The position numbers were made by a program, and so were the translations under genes. Positions 9,562 to 18,411 of a DNA stretch of 51,474 nucleotides are shown one piece after another. This DNA is from Bacteroidota bacterium (GTDB lineage: Bacteria > Bacteroidota > Bacteroidia > Flavobacteriales > Schleiferiaceae): the NCBI GenBank assembly GCA_003045865.1, contig PZPB01000008.1, positions 8,702 through 60,175 of the forward strand. Reading direction: 5' to 3'. Under the pieces are notes generated by a model, which saw only the letters and a list, made by a program, of their open reading frames with translations, had not been told where the DNA came from and made no database searches. The stretch's first letter is position 1. Every line of letters begins with the position of its first letter.

Positions 9562-10745
9562 TAAAAATTTATAACTCCCGAACCAATCACTTCATTGTTT
9601 TGGTACCAAGCCACAAACTGGCCCGGAGTAACGGCTTTTTGCGCTTCATCGAAAATCACATATAAACCTAAATCGGTAGCATGCAGCTCTACCGAAAAAA
9701 GCGCCTGACGATATCGAATACGCGCTTCGTAACGCGCACTTTCGCCCGATTGTAATTTAAGATCTTCTCGTAACCAATGCACATCTGCATTAGCGACAAA
9801 CAAACCGCCTTTGCTTAAAGCGAAATGATTTTCACCTTGCCCCGTATATATAACATTGTTTACTGTATCCGTACCAATTACAAATAAAGGCTCGGGCGTG
9901 CCACCAATGGCTAAACCTTTACGCTGACCAATAGTAAAGTAGTGCGCACCATTATGTTCTCCCACCTTTTTGCCAAAGTTTGGGTCTAATAAAAAGGGCG
10001 CTACTTGGCTTTCCCAAGGACTGGTCTCCGGTAATAATTCTTTATTAAAATCTAAATGCGCTTCGGAAGAGATTTCAATTACATCGCCTTTACGCGGCTT
10101 TAATTGCTGTTGCAGAAAATCAGGTAAACGCACTTTTCCGATAAAGCAAAGTCCTTGTGAGTCTTTCTTATCGGCGGTAACTAAATCTAATTCATGAGCG
10201 ATGCGGCGTACTTCCGATTTCTGTAAAGCACCAATAGGAAACAGGGCTTTCGCTAATTGCGCCTGATTAAGTTGACAAAGGAAATAGCTCTGATCTTTAT
10301 TCCCATCTGCGCCAGCGATCAAGTGATGCTGTTCTTGCCCATCTACGAAAGTGGTACTTTTCTGGCAGTAATGCCCCGTAGCCACGAAGTCGGCTCCTAA
10401 AGCCATAGCCTTATCCAAGAAAACGTCGAATTTTATTTCGCGGTTACAAAGAACATCTGGATTGGGCGTGCGGCCCGCTTGATACTCCGCAAACATATAA
10501 TCGACAATGCGATCTTTATACTCGGCACTTAAATCGATTACCTGAAAAGGAATGCCCAGTTTTTCTGCTACCAAAATGGCATCATTGCTGTCTTCTATCC
10601 AAGGACATTCATCGTGCAGGGTAACGGTTTCATCGTGCCAATTTCGCATAAAAAGAGCTATAACCTCATGCCCTTCTTCCTGTAAGAGGTGGGCGGCAAC
10701 GCTACTATCTACTCCTCCACTTAGTCCTACTACTACTCTAGCCAT
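9561..10745 (-). CDS. mnmA: tRNA-specific 2-thiouridylase MnmA
   Basis: Cytosolic enzyme that thiolates uridine 34 of Glu, Gln and Lys tRNAs using ATP and sulfur relayed from a cysteine desulfurase. At 394 residues it is a little longer than the typical 360-370. It has the PP-loop SGGVDSS (residues 9-15), the nucleophilic Cys100 ([11 protein letters not shown]), the second catalytic Cys200 (SQGLCFIGK), the [16 protein letters not shown] segment and a C-terminal beta-barrel. Both active-site cysteines are present, so it should be functional. It overlaps both neighbours by one base and sits second in the operon starting at 11458. Confidence 0.97.
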   Translation of the reverse strand: MARVVVGLSGGVDSSVAAHLLQEEGHEVIALFMRNWHDETVTLHDECPWIEDSNDAILVAEKLGIPFQVIDLSAEYKDRIVDYMFAEYQAGRTPNPDVLCNREIKFDVFLDKAMALGADFVATGHYCQKSTTFVDGQEQHHLIAGADGNKDQSYFLCQLNQAQLAKALFPIGALQKSEVRRIAHELDLVTADKKDSQGLCFIGKVRLPDFLQQQLKPRKGDVIEISSEAHLDFNKELLPETSPWESQVAPFLLDPNFGKKVGEHNGAHYFTIGQRKGLAIGGTPEPLFVIGTDTVNNVIYTGQGENHFALSKGGLFVANADVHWLREDLKLQSGESARYEARIRYRQALFSVELHATDLGLYVIFDEAQKAVTPGQFVAWYQNNEVIGSGVINF

Positions 10746-11458
10746 TATTTTTTTTCCACTTCTTTTTTGCTGTCTGCTTTATCCTCAACCAAATGGCCTC
10801 TGCGCCAAACTTCTTTCTTTTCTACCTTCATATTGGTATCGAAGTAGTACCAGTTTCCGTCCATTAAACCTTTTATGTATGCGCCCTTCATGCGTAATTT
10901 ACCAGAGCTGTAAAAGTACATGGCTTGGCCTTGCAAGCTGCCATCTACGTAAGTACCCTTCGCCATGGGTTCGCCACTTTCGTAGAACTGTTTCCACTCT
11001 CCCTCCTTCTTGCCATTAACGTAGTTAACGCTTTCTGCAATTTTTCCGTTGGGATAATAATTTAAAGAAGGACCATCTTTTATACCCTTTTTGTAATTCT
11101 CACGGGCTACTAAAGTCCCAGAGGCATTGTAAAAGGTCCAAGTGCTATCTTTTTCTTTGTTCTTATAAAGTCCTTCCGCGGCCAATTTTTTACCATCGCC
11201 ATACTGATAACTGTAGCAGTTTCCCGATTTACCACGAAAAACATTGATGGTTTGTAAGTCACCGGTAGGAAAATAATACTTAAAGGTATCCACCGGAATT
11301 CCGTGGTTAAAGGTTCCGGTATATCGCACCTTTTTACTATCGTAAAGTTTACGCCATTGCCCGTGTTGCTTGCCTTGAGCATCTTTTGGGCTTAGGCTTT
11401 CTTGGGCTGCTAAATTAAAGGTCAATAGAAGACTTAAAACAAAGATTCCGTTTTTCAT
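10745..11458 (-). CDS. YwqK-like MORN-repeat protein, secreted
   Basis: A 237-residue protein with a signal peptide ([19 protein letters not shown]) followed by about seven MORN-like repeats of the pattern GxxxGxWxxYxxxG (for example [13 protein letters not shown] and [10 protein letters not shown]). The C-terminus is charged. Databases often call this family a YwqK antitoxin, but no toxin partner is next to it and the signal peptide argues for an envelope location. MORN repeats usually mediate protein or membrane contacts. It is the first gene of the operon with mnmA, overlapping it by one base. The specific role is unknown. Confidence 0.85.
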   Translation of the reverse strand: MKNGIFVLSLLLTFNLAAQESLSPKDAQGKQHGQWRKLYDSKKVRYTGTFNHGIPVDTFKYYFPTGDLQTINVFRGKSGNCYSYQYGDGKKLAAEGLYKNKEKDSTWTFYNASGTLVARENYKKGIKDGPSLNYYPNGKIAESVNYVNGKKEGEWKQFYESGEPMAKGTYVDGSLQGQAMYFYSSGKLRMKGAYIKGLMDGNWYYFDTNMKVEKKEVWRRGHLVEDKADSKKEVEKK

Positions 11459-11462
11459 ACGA

Positions 11463-11470
11463 CAAAAATA
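11463..11470 (-). promoter_or_regulatory. Possible -7 box for the mnmA operon
   Basis: TATTTTTG on the minus strand fits TAnnTTTG. It ends only four bases before the ATG at 11458, which would give a nearly leaderless transcript. No clear -33 element was seen. Confidence 0.35.
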
Positions 11471-11516
11471 CTAGCTTTAATTGGCATGATTGCCTAGAAA
11501 CGTAAAGGGCTTCTAT

Positions 11517-11524
11517 TAATTTTG
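11517..11524 (+). promoter_or_regulatory. Possible -7 box for the GT-C gene
   Basis: TAATTTTG fits TAnnTTTG and lies 25 bases before the ATG at 11550. The nearest upstream TTG (11490-11492) is 24 bases away, slightly too far for an ideal -33 element. Confidence 0.4.
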
Positions 11525-11549
11525 CAATTTTGCGCGCGAAATATATAGA

Positions 11550-13001
11550 ATGAACAAGAAAATACGAAAACCTTGGGTAAGTTGGGTAATGGTTTTACTA
11601 AGCCTCGGCTTTTTTAGTGTCGTGCTATTAAGGGCCTTAAAGCTTTCCGTTACACACGATGAAGCTTACACTTATCTGCATTATGTAACCAAAAACTGGT
11701 GGAGTATTATCATTTATAAACCTCCGCACATCCCTAACAATCATATTTTAAACACCTTACTTATTAAAATGAGCTGTGGGATATTTGGTACCACGCCTTT
11801 TACTTTGCGCTTACCTAATGTGCTTTTTTCTTTGGTTTACTTTTGGTATGCGGCTAGTATTGCCAAATCCTTCCGCTTTCCAGGCATCCAAATTTTAGCC
11901 TTTCTGGCACTTTGTTTACAAGTCTATTTCTTCGATTTCTTTTCTTTAGCCCGTGGCTATGGAATGGGTTTAGCCTTAATGATGGCGAGTATCTATCATC
12001 TGTATATGTACCGCGAGCTTAATAATGGTCATCACATATGGCGAACCTTAATTTTTGCGGCTTTTGCCGTTTACGCCAATTTCACTTTCCTCTATGCTTT
12101 TGTGGCATTAACCATGTTACTGGTAATATTATGGCTGCAAGAAGGTAATGGTGGCACTAAAACTATCGGTATATTATTGCGTCCCGTATTAATTGTAACG
12201 GGAATTCTCTTTGTCTTTATTGTTATTCCTCTTAAAAATATCAGTGGCGATTTATTCGGAGGTGAAACCAGTTTCTGGCGTGATACAGTTGGTTCCCTAG
12301 GTTGGAATATGCAATACGGACAATATTATGAAATATCTAGCATCCTATCTTATTCGGTAGCGATTGTAATTTTAGTCGGTGCTCTATTCTTTGTTTATGA
12401 TACTTTTCAAAATAGCCTTAGCCGTTTTCGCTTTTACCAAGAGGCCCTTATGCTACTCTGCCTTACTGCTACTGTTCAAATTTTACAACACCTGATATTA
12501 GGCGATCAGTTTTTAATGGGCAGAACCGCTTTGGTTTACGCTCCCCTATTTTTAGTTTATATCATTTTTCTTTTTCAACGCTTTAACGAATTTAAAGCCG
12601 GTGAAAACATTCAATTAGGCCTGAATAGTATTTGGGTAATTCTATTGCTTATAAACCTTAAGGCAATTAATATTAGTCATACTTTCGAATGGCAATACGA
12701 TGCCTATAACAAAGAAGCGCTAAATTTAATTGAAGAGGATGCGCAAAAGCGAGAACTAGAAGAAGTTAGTATTGGAATAAATTGGCTTTACGAGCCCAGT
12801 TTAAATTTCTACCGCATCGCGGGCGAAAAGGAATGGTTACTTCCGCTTTCGCGGGATGGTTATAAAGATGAAAACTATCGCTACTATTATCTAATGGGGG
12901 ATACTGACCAAGAAGTTATTGAAAAGGCCGAATCATCTGGCTGGAGCCTGATGGCCAACTTCCCCAACAATAGTTATTTGTACCGCAATGAAAACTATTG
13001 A
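11550..13001 (+). CDS. Multi-pass GT-C glycosyltransferase-like membrane protein
   Basis: A 483-residue inner-membrane protein with about ten hydrophobic helices. The first helix (about 12-30) is followed by a periplasmic loop with SVTHDEAYTY, the acidic motif expected of the GT-C/GT39 (PMT, ArnT-like) fold, which uses polyprenyl-phosphate sugars. A soluble C-terminal part of about 90 residues follows the last helix. It faces two GT2 genes, one of them of the dolichol-phosphate-sugar synthase type that could supply its lipid-linked donor. Its last 7 bases overlap the 3' end of the convergent gene. Donor and acceptor are unknown. Confidence 0.8.
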   Translation: MNKKIRKPWVSWVMVLLSLGFFSVVLLRALKLSVTHDEAYTYLHYVTKNWWSIIIYKPPHIPNNHILNTLLIKMSCGIFGTTPFTLRLPNVLFSLVYFWYAASIAKSFRFPGIQILAFLALCLQVYFFDFFSLARGYGMGLALMMASIYHLYMYRELNNGHHIWRTLIFAAFAVYANFTFLYAFVALTMLLVILWLQEGNGGTKTIGILLRPVLIVTGILFVFIVIPLKNISGDLFGGETSFWRDTVGSLGWNMQYGQYYEISSILSYSVAIVILVGALFFVYDTFQNSLSRFRFYQEALMLLCLTATVQILQHLILGDQFLMGRTALVYAPLFLVYIIFLFQRFNEFKAGENIQLGLNSIWVILLLINLKAINISHTFEWQYDAYNKEALNLIEEDAQKRELEEVSIGINWLYEPSLNFYRIAGEKEWLLPLSRDGYKDENYRYYYLMGDTDQEVIEKAESSGWSLMANFPNNSYLYRNENY

Positions 13002-13993
13002 TAGAAATTTTCGGTAAAGGATGCTATTTCCCCTCTACCCATAATTAAGCGCTCCCATATTCCTTTTAAGAAGCCAAATCCATAAGCACTTAGCTGAATA
13101 AAACTGGCAATAAGAGCTAAAAATCCTACGCCTAAACTGCGGTTTACTATAGTGGCGTGAATAAAAATAAGCAGCAAATAAGGAGCCAACAGATAGGCAA
13201 ATAGTCCAAAACTGAAAATCGTTAAAGACCCTACGGCAAGAATCCAAGCCAGCGTAAAGGCTAAGGGGAAAAAGTGTAACAACTTAAGACTAGATGGATG
13301 TCTCTTATACAGATTGATTCGTGCTAAGCCCGAATTGAATATCTGTTTATAGAAAAGCTTAAAATTAGTACGACGTTTGTGATAAACATAGGCATCTGCA
13401 ATTAAAGCGGTACAAAATCCAGCTTTAACCAAACGGATACTCATATCTATATCTTCACCAAATCGCATTCCTGAAAAACCGCCCGTTAGCTCGAAAACAG
13501 CTTTACTATAGCCCATGTTGAAGCTGCGGGGGTGGAATTTCTCTACACTTTTCTTCGATCCACGAATACCGCCTGTGGTAAACAAGGAAGTCATACTGTA
13601 ATTAATTGCTTTTTGGATAGCGGTAAAGCTTTCATCGGCCCTATCCGGACCACCAAACGCATCTACGTAAGTATTCGCCAAAAAGCTTTGCACTTCAGCT
13701 ATATAATGCGGCGGAATTATGCAATCCGAATCGAGAAATATTAGATACTCTCCATCCGCACGAGCAGCGCCATAGTTGCGACTAAGACCTGGACCGCTAT
13801 TCTCTTTAAAAAAATATTTAAGGTTAAGCTTCTCGCTATATGCGGCCACTATTTTATCACTTTTTTGCGACGAGCCATCTTCCACTATGATCACCTCAAA
13901 GCTCGGATCACTTTGTAAAAGTAAACTCTTTAGCAACTCTTCAATCTCGGCAGGACGATTGTAGAGCGGAATAATGAGTGAAAGTTTAATCAT
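12995..13993 (-). CDS. GT2 family glycosyltransferase, membrane-anchored
   Basis: A 332-residue inverting glycosyltransferase of the GT-A fold. It begins IKLSLIIPLYNRPAEIEELL, has VEDGSS near residue 38 for the nucleotide, and the metal-binding DSD at 88-90 (FLDSDCIIPPHY). RFGEDIDMSIRLVKAG supplies the ED acceptor-site motif. Two C-terminal hydrophobic segments (about 240-310) anchor it, as in cell-surface polysaccharide transferases. Its start overlaps the next upstream gene by 8 bases (13986-13993), so the pair is cotranscribed. The sugar is unknown. Confidence 0.9.
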   Translation of the reverse strand: MIKLSLIIPLYNRPAEIEELLKSLLLQSDPSFEVIIVEDGSSQKSDKIVAAYSEKLNLKYFFKENSGPGLSRNYGAARADGEYLIFLDSDCIIPPHYIAEVQSFLANTYVDAFGGPDRADESFTAIQKAINYSMTSLFTTGGIRGSKKSVEKFHPRSFNMGYSKAVFELTGGFSGMRFGEDIDMSIRLVKAGFCTALIADAYVYHKRRTNFKLFYKQIFNSGLARINLYKRHPSSLKLLHFFPLAFTLAWILAVGSLTIFSFGLFAYLLAPYLLLIFIHATIVNRSLGVGFLALIASFIQLSAYGFGFLKGIWERLIMGRGEIASFTENFYQ

Positions 13994-14945
13994 GGAGATT
14001 AATGCGCGTATCTACCGTGTATTCCACCGGTTTATTACTATTGCGAATAATCAATTCTGCGATAAAGCCTACTAAAAATAACTGCACCCCTATTACCATG
14101 GTAGCTAAGGATATATAGAAAAATGGATTGGTTACAACCAAAGATGCTTTTAGTCCCATGCTTAAGGCGTAGAGTTTTTGTGCACCAATAAAAAAGGCTG
14201 ATATAAAACCCAATATCATCATTAAAGTACCGTAAAGTCCGAAAAAATGCATCGGCCTTTTGGAGAACTTAGACACAAAAGCTAAGGTGAGCAAATCTAA
14301 AGGACCATTAATAAAGCGGCTCAAGCCAAACTTGGTAGTACCAAATTTACGGGACTGATGTTGTACTACTTTTTCGCCAATCTTAATAAAACCGGCATTT
14401 TTAGCCAAAACGGGAATATAACGATGCATTTCACCGTGCACATCAACCGCCTTAACCACTTCATTGCGATACGCCTTTAGTCCACAATTGAAATCGTGCA
14501 GTTCTATTTTACTAATCCGACGTGTTGCCCAATTATAAAACTTGGTAGGAATGGTTTTGGAAAGCGGATCGTAGCGTTTTTTCTTCCAACCGCTTACTAA
14601 GTCATAACCTTGATCATTAATCATTTCAATTAGTCCTGGTATTTCATCAGGACTATCTTGTAAATCGGCATCCATGGTAATAACCACATCGCCTTCTGCG
14701 GCAGCAAAACCGACGTTTAAGCCAGCAGACTTACCATGATTTCGTCGAAAACCAATGACCTTTACACGCGGATCTTGAGCCGCCAATTTAGCTAATACCT
14801 TGTCACTGCCATCATTGGAACCATCGTTAACGAAAATCACCTCATAAGATAATCCCTCCTTTTCAATAGTCTTTTTAATCCAATCGTATAATTCAATAAG
14901 CGATTCTTCCTCATTATAAAGGGGAATAACCAGAGATAAGTCCAT
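13986..14945 (-). CDS. Polyprenyl-phosphate glycosyltransferase (DPM/GtrB/ArnC-like)
   Basis: A 319-residue GT2 enzyme that probably moves a sugar from a nucleotide donor to undecaprenyl phosphate on the cytoplasmic face. Evidence: MDLSLVIPLYNEEESL, VNDGSNDGS, the DAD motif at 92-94 (TMDADLQDSPDE), GWKKKRYDPL, the HDFNCGLKAYR segment, HQSRKFGTTKFG, and two transmembrane helices near 235-300. These are the usual family landmarks at the usual length (about 310-330). It sits between the DUF4199 gene and a second GT2, an arrangement common in Bacteroidota. The GT-C protein across the convergent junction could use its product. Confidence 0.92.
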   Translation of the reverse strand: MDLSLVIPLYNEEESLIELYDWIKKTIEKEGLSYEVIFVNDGSNDGSDKVLAKLAAQDPRVKVIGFRRNHGKSAGLNVGFAAAEGDVVITMDADLQDSPDEIPGLIEMINDQGYDLVSGWKKKRYDPLSKTIPTKFYNWATRRISKIELHDFNCGLKAYRNEVVKAVDVHGEMHRYIPVLAKNAGFIKIGEKVVQHQSRKFGTTKFGLSRFINGPLDLLTLAFVSKFSKRPMHFFGLYGTLMMILGFISAFFIGAQKLYALSMGLKASLVVTNPFFYISLATMVIGVQLFLVGFIAELIIRNSNKPVEYTVDTRINLHD

Positions 14946-14957
14946 TCACAAAAAGTT

Positions 14958-15488
14958 TTAGATCACTTCAGGGTTTTTCTTTTTAACGATGGCAGAAACA
15001 ATTAAACCGATCACTGCGTAGAAAACAAAAGAATAACCAAAGCCTTTGAGCAGGTTAGTTAAAGAATACTGGTCGGTGTTTTGCAACTCCTCTATAGCTG
15101 CGTCCATATCAGCTTCGGGAACTCCAAAAGACTGCAAGCGCTCGGCCGTTGTTTGAATTGTAATGTCCTTTAATTGGGCGGCCGCTTCTGGGTCCACCAC
15201 CACAAAAAGTACATAGCTCAAAAGGATATTGGCTAAACTGTATACCACAAAGGCCGTCATAAATGTGCTAAAAGCATCTTTAAAGTCAATAAAACCACCC
15301 ATTTCCTTACGCGCTTGGATAGTGGCTAATACTAGTAAAGTTAAACTTGCTACAAAAAGGAAAATTCCTCCCCAAGCACTAACTAAGTAAGTAAGATCTA
15401 CAGCATAACCTACAATTATATATAGGGTATTTATCAGGGTAATGTAGAGCCCAAACTGTAGTCCGAACTTTTTAACTGACTCATTCAT
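14958..15488 (-). CDS. DUF4199 membrane protein
   Basis: A 176-residue protein with four predicted membrane helices (about 8-28, 35-55, 72-98 and 148-168) and a soluble loop between helices 3 and 4. The pattern KKFGLQFGLY ... FIDFKDAFSTFMTAFVVYSL matches DUF4199, a family almost confined to Bacteroidota and often encoded beside the DPM-like transferase that follows here. It is the first gene of the three-gene glycosylation operon, 12 bases from the next. No biochemical function is established for the family. Confidence 0.85.
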   Translation of the reverse strand: MNESVKKFGLQFGLYITLINTLYIIVGYAVDLTYLVSAWGGIFLFVASLTLLVLATIQARKEMGGFIDFKDAFSTFMTAFVVYSLANILLSYVLFVVVDPEAAAQLKDITIQTTAERLQSFGVPEADMDAAIEELQNTDQYSLTNLLKGFGYSFVFYAVIGLIVSAIVKKKNPEVI

Positions 15489-15510
15489 AAAGTTGTAATT
15501 TTTGGATGCT

Positions 15511-15518
15511 CAAAGATA
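15511..15518 (-). promoter_or_regulatory. -7 box and 12-base direct repeat upstream of DUF4199
   Basis: TATCTTTG on the minus strand fits TAnnTTTG, 22 bases before the ATG. On the plus strand GATAGCTAA occurs at 15515-15523 and again at 15527-15535, a 12-base period overlapping the promoter, so it could be an operator. Confidence 0.4.
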
Positions 15519-15549
15519 GCTAAATAGATAGCTAATAAAGGTGCGTTTC

Positions 15550-15581
15550 TTTTAGAAATTAAAAGAAAAAAGTTAGCTTTG
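15550..15581 (+). promoter_or_regulatory. Promoter of SRP RNA
   Basis: TAGCTTTG (15574-15581) fits TAnnTTTG, and TTTA (15550-15553) lies 20 bases upstream as the -33 element. The RNA 5' end is expected about 7 bases later. Confidence 0.6.
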
Positions 15582-15587
15582 CACCCT

Positions 15588-15692
15588 TAAAGGCAAGTCC
15601 CATACAACCAGCTCCTAGTGAACTCCCCCAGGGCGGGAACGCAGCAAGGGTAATTAGTTGTAGCGGTGTGATATGGATCGCTTGCCTTTATT
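15588..15692 (+). ncRNA. ffs: Signal recognition particle RNA (4.5S-type)
   Basis: Small bacterial SRP RNA, the scaffold for Ffh that targets nascent membrane proteins. The ends pair (AAAGGCAAG at 15589-15597 with CTTGCCTTT at 15681-15689). The apex holds the conserved Ffh-binding hairpin CCCCCAGG-GC-GGGAAC-GC-AGCAAGGG with a GGAA tetraloop and the asymmetric AGCA side. A T-rich stretch follows as the terminator. The length of about 105 nt is normal. The exact ends are inferred from pairing. Confidence 0.9.
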
Positions 15693-15757
15693 TCTTTTAT
15701 TCCCCTATTCTTTTTCTTAGTACTCTGAATACCGCTAAAAATTGAAAGCTTATTGTA

Positions 15758-18166
15758 TTGGTTATCAAATTGTGGTTTAATTTAGTTTTTGTTTTTTCCC
15801 TAGCCCTTTCTTACGGCTGGGCTAAAAGTTCTAGTTCTTATATTGATTCTCTTCGTCTAGCATCCTATAGCTTAGAAAATCCAGAGACCTATCTCCAATA
15901 TTATCTAGATCTTGGTGAAGACGATCGTATAAGTTTCGAAGCTAGAATTCTTGCTCTTGAAACGGCAGAAACCCTTTCTAAGGAGCTCTGTTCTTTTAAA
16001 GATATTTTACAAATCTATTCGCACAGAGGATTTATTTATCGAGAACAAGGACGCTTGGCTTCAGCCATAGAAATTTTTAGTGAAGGATTTAAATATCTAG
16101 ACCTTGAAGTTGAAGACGGCTATGAGACAGACCAAGGTGGTTGGTACCTTATCGAATATGGTAACCTTCTTTTTAAATTTGAACTTTTTGAAGAGGCAAA
16201 GGAAACTTATGAAAATTCTTTCTTAAAATTAAAAAGAGCTCATTCCTTAGATGGTATGGCTGTGGCCTACAATAATATTGGTCTATGTTTCTCCAAACTA
16301 GAGCAACTAGATTCTGCCATGGCCTACTTCCAGAAGGGCTACGTTTTGCGAAAAGAAATGCAAAACGAGTTTTTAATGACACATAACCTTCTTTATATTT
16401 CCCGAATTTACCTTTCCCAAAACAAAGAACTCGAAGCAGACTCAATATTACAATTGGCAAAAAGTTTCAACAAGTCTTACAACGAAGAAATCTTTGTAAT
16501 TGACCTTCAAGTTGGTTGGGCAAAAATTGCTATTTCTAAAGGAAATTACCTGGAAGCAAATGCTTACTTAAATGCCCTTGAAAATAGGCAAAAAGCCGCT
16601 AATAATTACAACTATTTAGCCACAAAAATTGAAATATTTAGTGCCTTAAATAATAGTGATAGCTTATTAATTTACGCCAGACAAGGTATTAATCTTGCCA
16701 AAAGAATAAGCAATATTGATCTTGAAGTTGAATTCTCCGAAGCTAAAAGCATTGCCTTTCGATCGAGTGATAATTGGAACACAGACTCATTAAAATCGAA
16801 CGGTCATTTACTATCTAATTTATACAAGAAACAATCCGACCTGAAAAGCGATATTGTAAAAAGACTATTTAAAGCCAATCAGGAATATATTAAAACGAGC
16901 GCTCAAAACCAGATGCTCAAACTTGAAGATCAGCGTAAAACAGAGGTTATTGCTTTACAAGAAAGATCTATATTCCTTACTCTTGTTATTACTCTACTTT
17001 CCTTAATTGGCATTTTAATTTTCATATACTTTTACCGAAATTTAAATAAGACTAAAAACATCCTTGAAGTAATTGGAGAAAGAACAAGAGTGGCATCCGA
17101 ATCAATGACCACGGCAATTATTTCCTTTGATTCTAAAAATATTTTACGCTTTATCAATCCTACAGGCCGCCAATACTTAAAAAGCATCGGTCTCAAAAAA
17201 GTGAAATTAAACCAAAACCTCCCCGATCAACTTAATAGCAGTAGCCGCAGTGCTGAATGGTCCGATATCTTTTTAAGAATTAGAGAAGAAGGCAACTCCC
17301 AAAACGTAAGCCTAGAAACAAATAAAGGAAAAGAGTATTATTATGTTTACGATCTTACTCGAGTTCTAAAAACCGATGGATCCTATGCTGGTGGAATAAT
17401 TAGTATCAACGATCTTACTGAAATTCAACAGACCAATATGGAACTGGCGAAAAAGTCGGCTGAGTTAAGAAGCGCAAACAATGCTAAAGATCGCATGATT
17501 TCACTTTTGGCGCATGATCTTAAAGAAGGCATTAACTCTAGTCTAGAACTTACTCGTTATCTAGTTAACAATGAGATGCCCAAAGAAGAAAAAGATAGTA
17601 GTCTTATAATGCTGGAAAGTAATTTGGCTAAAACTTCAAACTTGTTATATAAAACCCTCGACTGGGTAAAAGACCAAGGAAACCAGCAAGGCAGTAAGCG
17701 CCGTAAAATTAACCTTCTTAAATTGGTAAAAGATGTAGAACGTAGCATGGCAGATAAGATTCGTCTTAAAAATATTGCTACTAATTATAACATCGATCCT
17801 AATTTAAAAGTATTCATAGACTCAGAATTGATACGCTCAGTTTTGCGTAATATTCTTTCTAATGCCGTTAAATTTAGTGAAAAGGATAAAGGGGAAATTT
17901 CCATTTTCACTCAAATGGGCGATGAAAACTATATCATCCTCCACATTAAAGACAACGGCATGGGGATGTCTAGCCAGGAATTAAACAAACTGACTCACCA
18001 CGACTATCACGAAGCGAAACAAGGTAGTGATGGTGAAAAAGGAACCGGCATCGGCTTGAAATTAGTGCAAGAACTTCTTTTGGCCCATGGTAGCCCCTTG
18101 CAAGTGCAGAGTGTTTTAAATCAGGGCTCCGACTTCTTTTTCCGCTTGCCGATTGCGGAAAATTAA
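15758..18166 (+). CDS. TPR-containing sensor histidine kinase (orphan)
   Basis: An 802-residue membrane sensor kinase. After an N-terminal hydrophobic signal (about 2-22) come TPR repeats (about 60-330, e.g. MAVAYNNIGLCFSKLEQLDS), which should be periplasmic. One transmembrane helix (about 403-424), a PAS-like domain (about 440-555), a HisKA region with phospho-acceptor His586 (LLAHDLKEGIN), then the ATPase domain with N box (LRNILSNAVKF), G1 (DNGMGMS) and G2 (GTGIGLKL). The H box lacks the proline usually found in HDLRxP. No ATG is near the 5' end. The frame opens at 15746, so the TTG at 15758 is the best start. No response regulator is adjacent, so partner and signal are unknown. Confidence 0.88.
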   Translation: MVIKLWFNLVFVFSLALSYGWAKSSSSYIDSLRLASYSLENPETYLQYYLDLGEDDRISFEARILALETAETLSKELCSFKDILQIYSHRGFIYREQGRLASAIEIFSEGFKYLDLEVEDGYETDQGGWYLIEYGNLLFKFELFEEAKETYENSFLKLKRAHSLDGMAVAYNNIGLCFSKLEQLDSAMAYFQKGYVLRKEMQNEFLMTHNLLYISRIYLSQNKELEADSILQLAKSFNKSYNEEIFVIDLQVGWAKIAISKGNYLEANAYLNALENRQKAANNYNYLATKIEIFSALNNSDSLLIYARQGINLAKRISNIDLEVEFSEAKSIAFRSSDNWNTDSLKSNGHLLSNLYKKQSDLKSDIVKRLFKANQEYIKTSAQNQMLKLEDQRKTEVIALQERSIFLTLVITLLSLIGILIFIYFYRNLNKTKNILEVIGERTRVASESMTTAIISFDSKNILRFINPTGRQYLKSIGLKKVKLNQNLPDQLNSSSRSAEWSDIFLRIREEGNSQNVSLETNKGKEYYYVYDLTRVLKTDGSYAGGIISINDLTEIQQTNMELAKKSAELRSANNAKDRMISLLAHDLKEGINSSLELTRYLVNNEMPKEEKDSSLIMLESNLAKTSNLLYKTLDWVKDQGNQQGSKRRKINLLKLVKDVERSMADKIRLKNIATNYNIDPNLKVFIDSELIRSVLRNILSNAVKFSEKDKGEISIFTQMGDENYIILHIKDNGMGMSSQELNKLTHHDYHEAKQGSDGEKGTGIGLKLVQELLLAHGSPLQVQSVLNQGSDFFFRLPIAEN

Positions 18167-18379
18167 ATTATTCTGAGTTCTACCTTATTCATTGGACCAA
18201 CCGATTTCTTCGCCTCTCCTACTTCTAAACCTGAGTTCGACTTAAATTATCGCCACAGATTTTCACTTTTATTGAAAGAAGTCTACCAAACCTCGGCTTG
18301 TGTTGTGCTTTTCATAATAGGGCCAAACTTAATTTCACCTCGATTTCGTGTGAATTAGGCTTCTTCCATTTTTGCGATG

Positions 18380-18387
18380 TACTTTTG
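18380..18387 (+). promoter_or_regulatory. -7 box upstream of the transaldolase-family gene
   Basis: TACTTTTG fits TAnnTTTG, 24 bases before the ATG at 18412. The -33 region is not clear. The rest of the 245-base gap shows no gene. Confidence 0.5.
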
Positions 18388-18411
18388 CCAGCAAATCACT
18401 AATAAGAAAAC

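Noticed and set aside
10552-11019. A 155-codon plus-strand frame across the mnmA/YwqK junction
   Set aside because: Antisense to two well-supported coupled genes. No recognisable domain.
18331-18358. Imperfect inverted repeat TAATTTCAC ... GTGTGAATTA before the transaldolase-family gene
   Set aside because: The arms need a gap to align and the region is A/T-rich. Too weak to call an operator.
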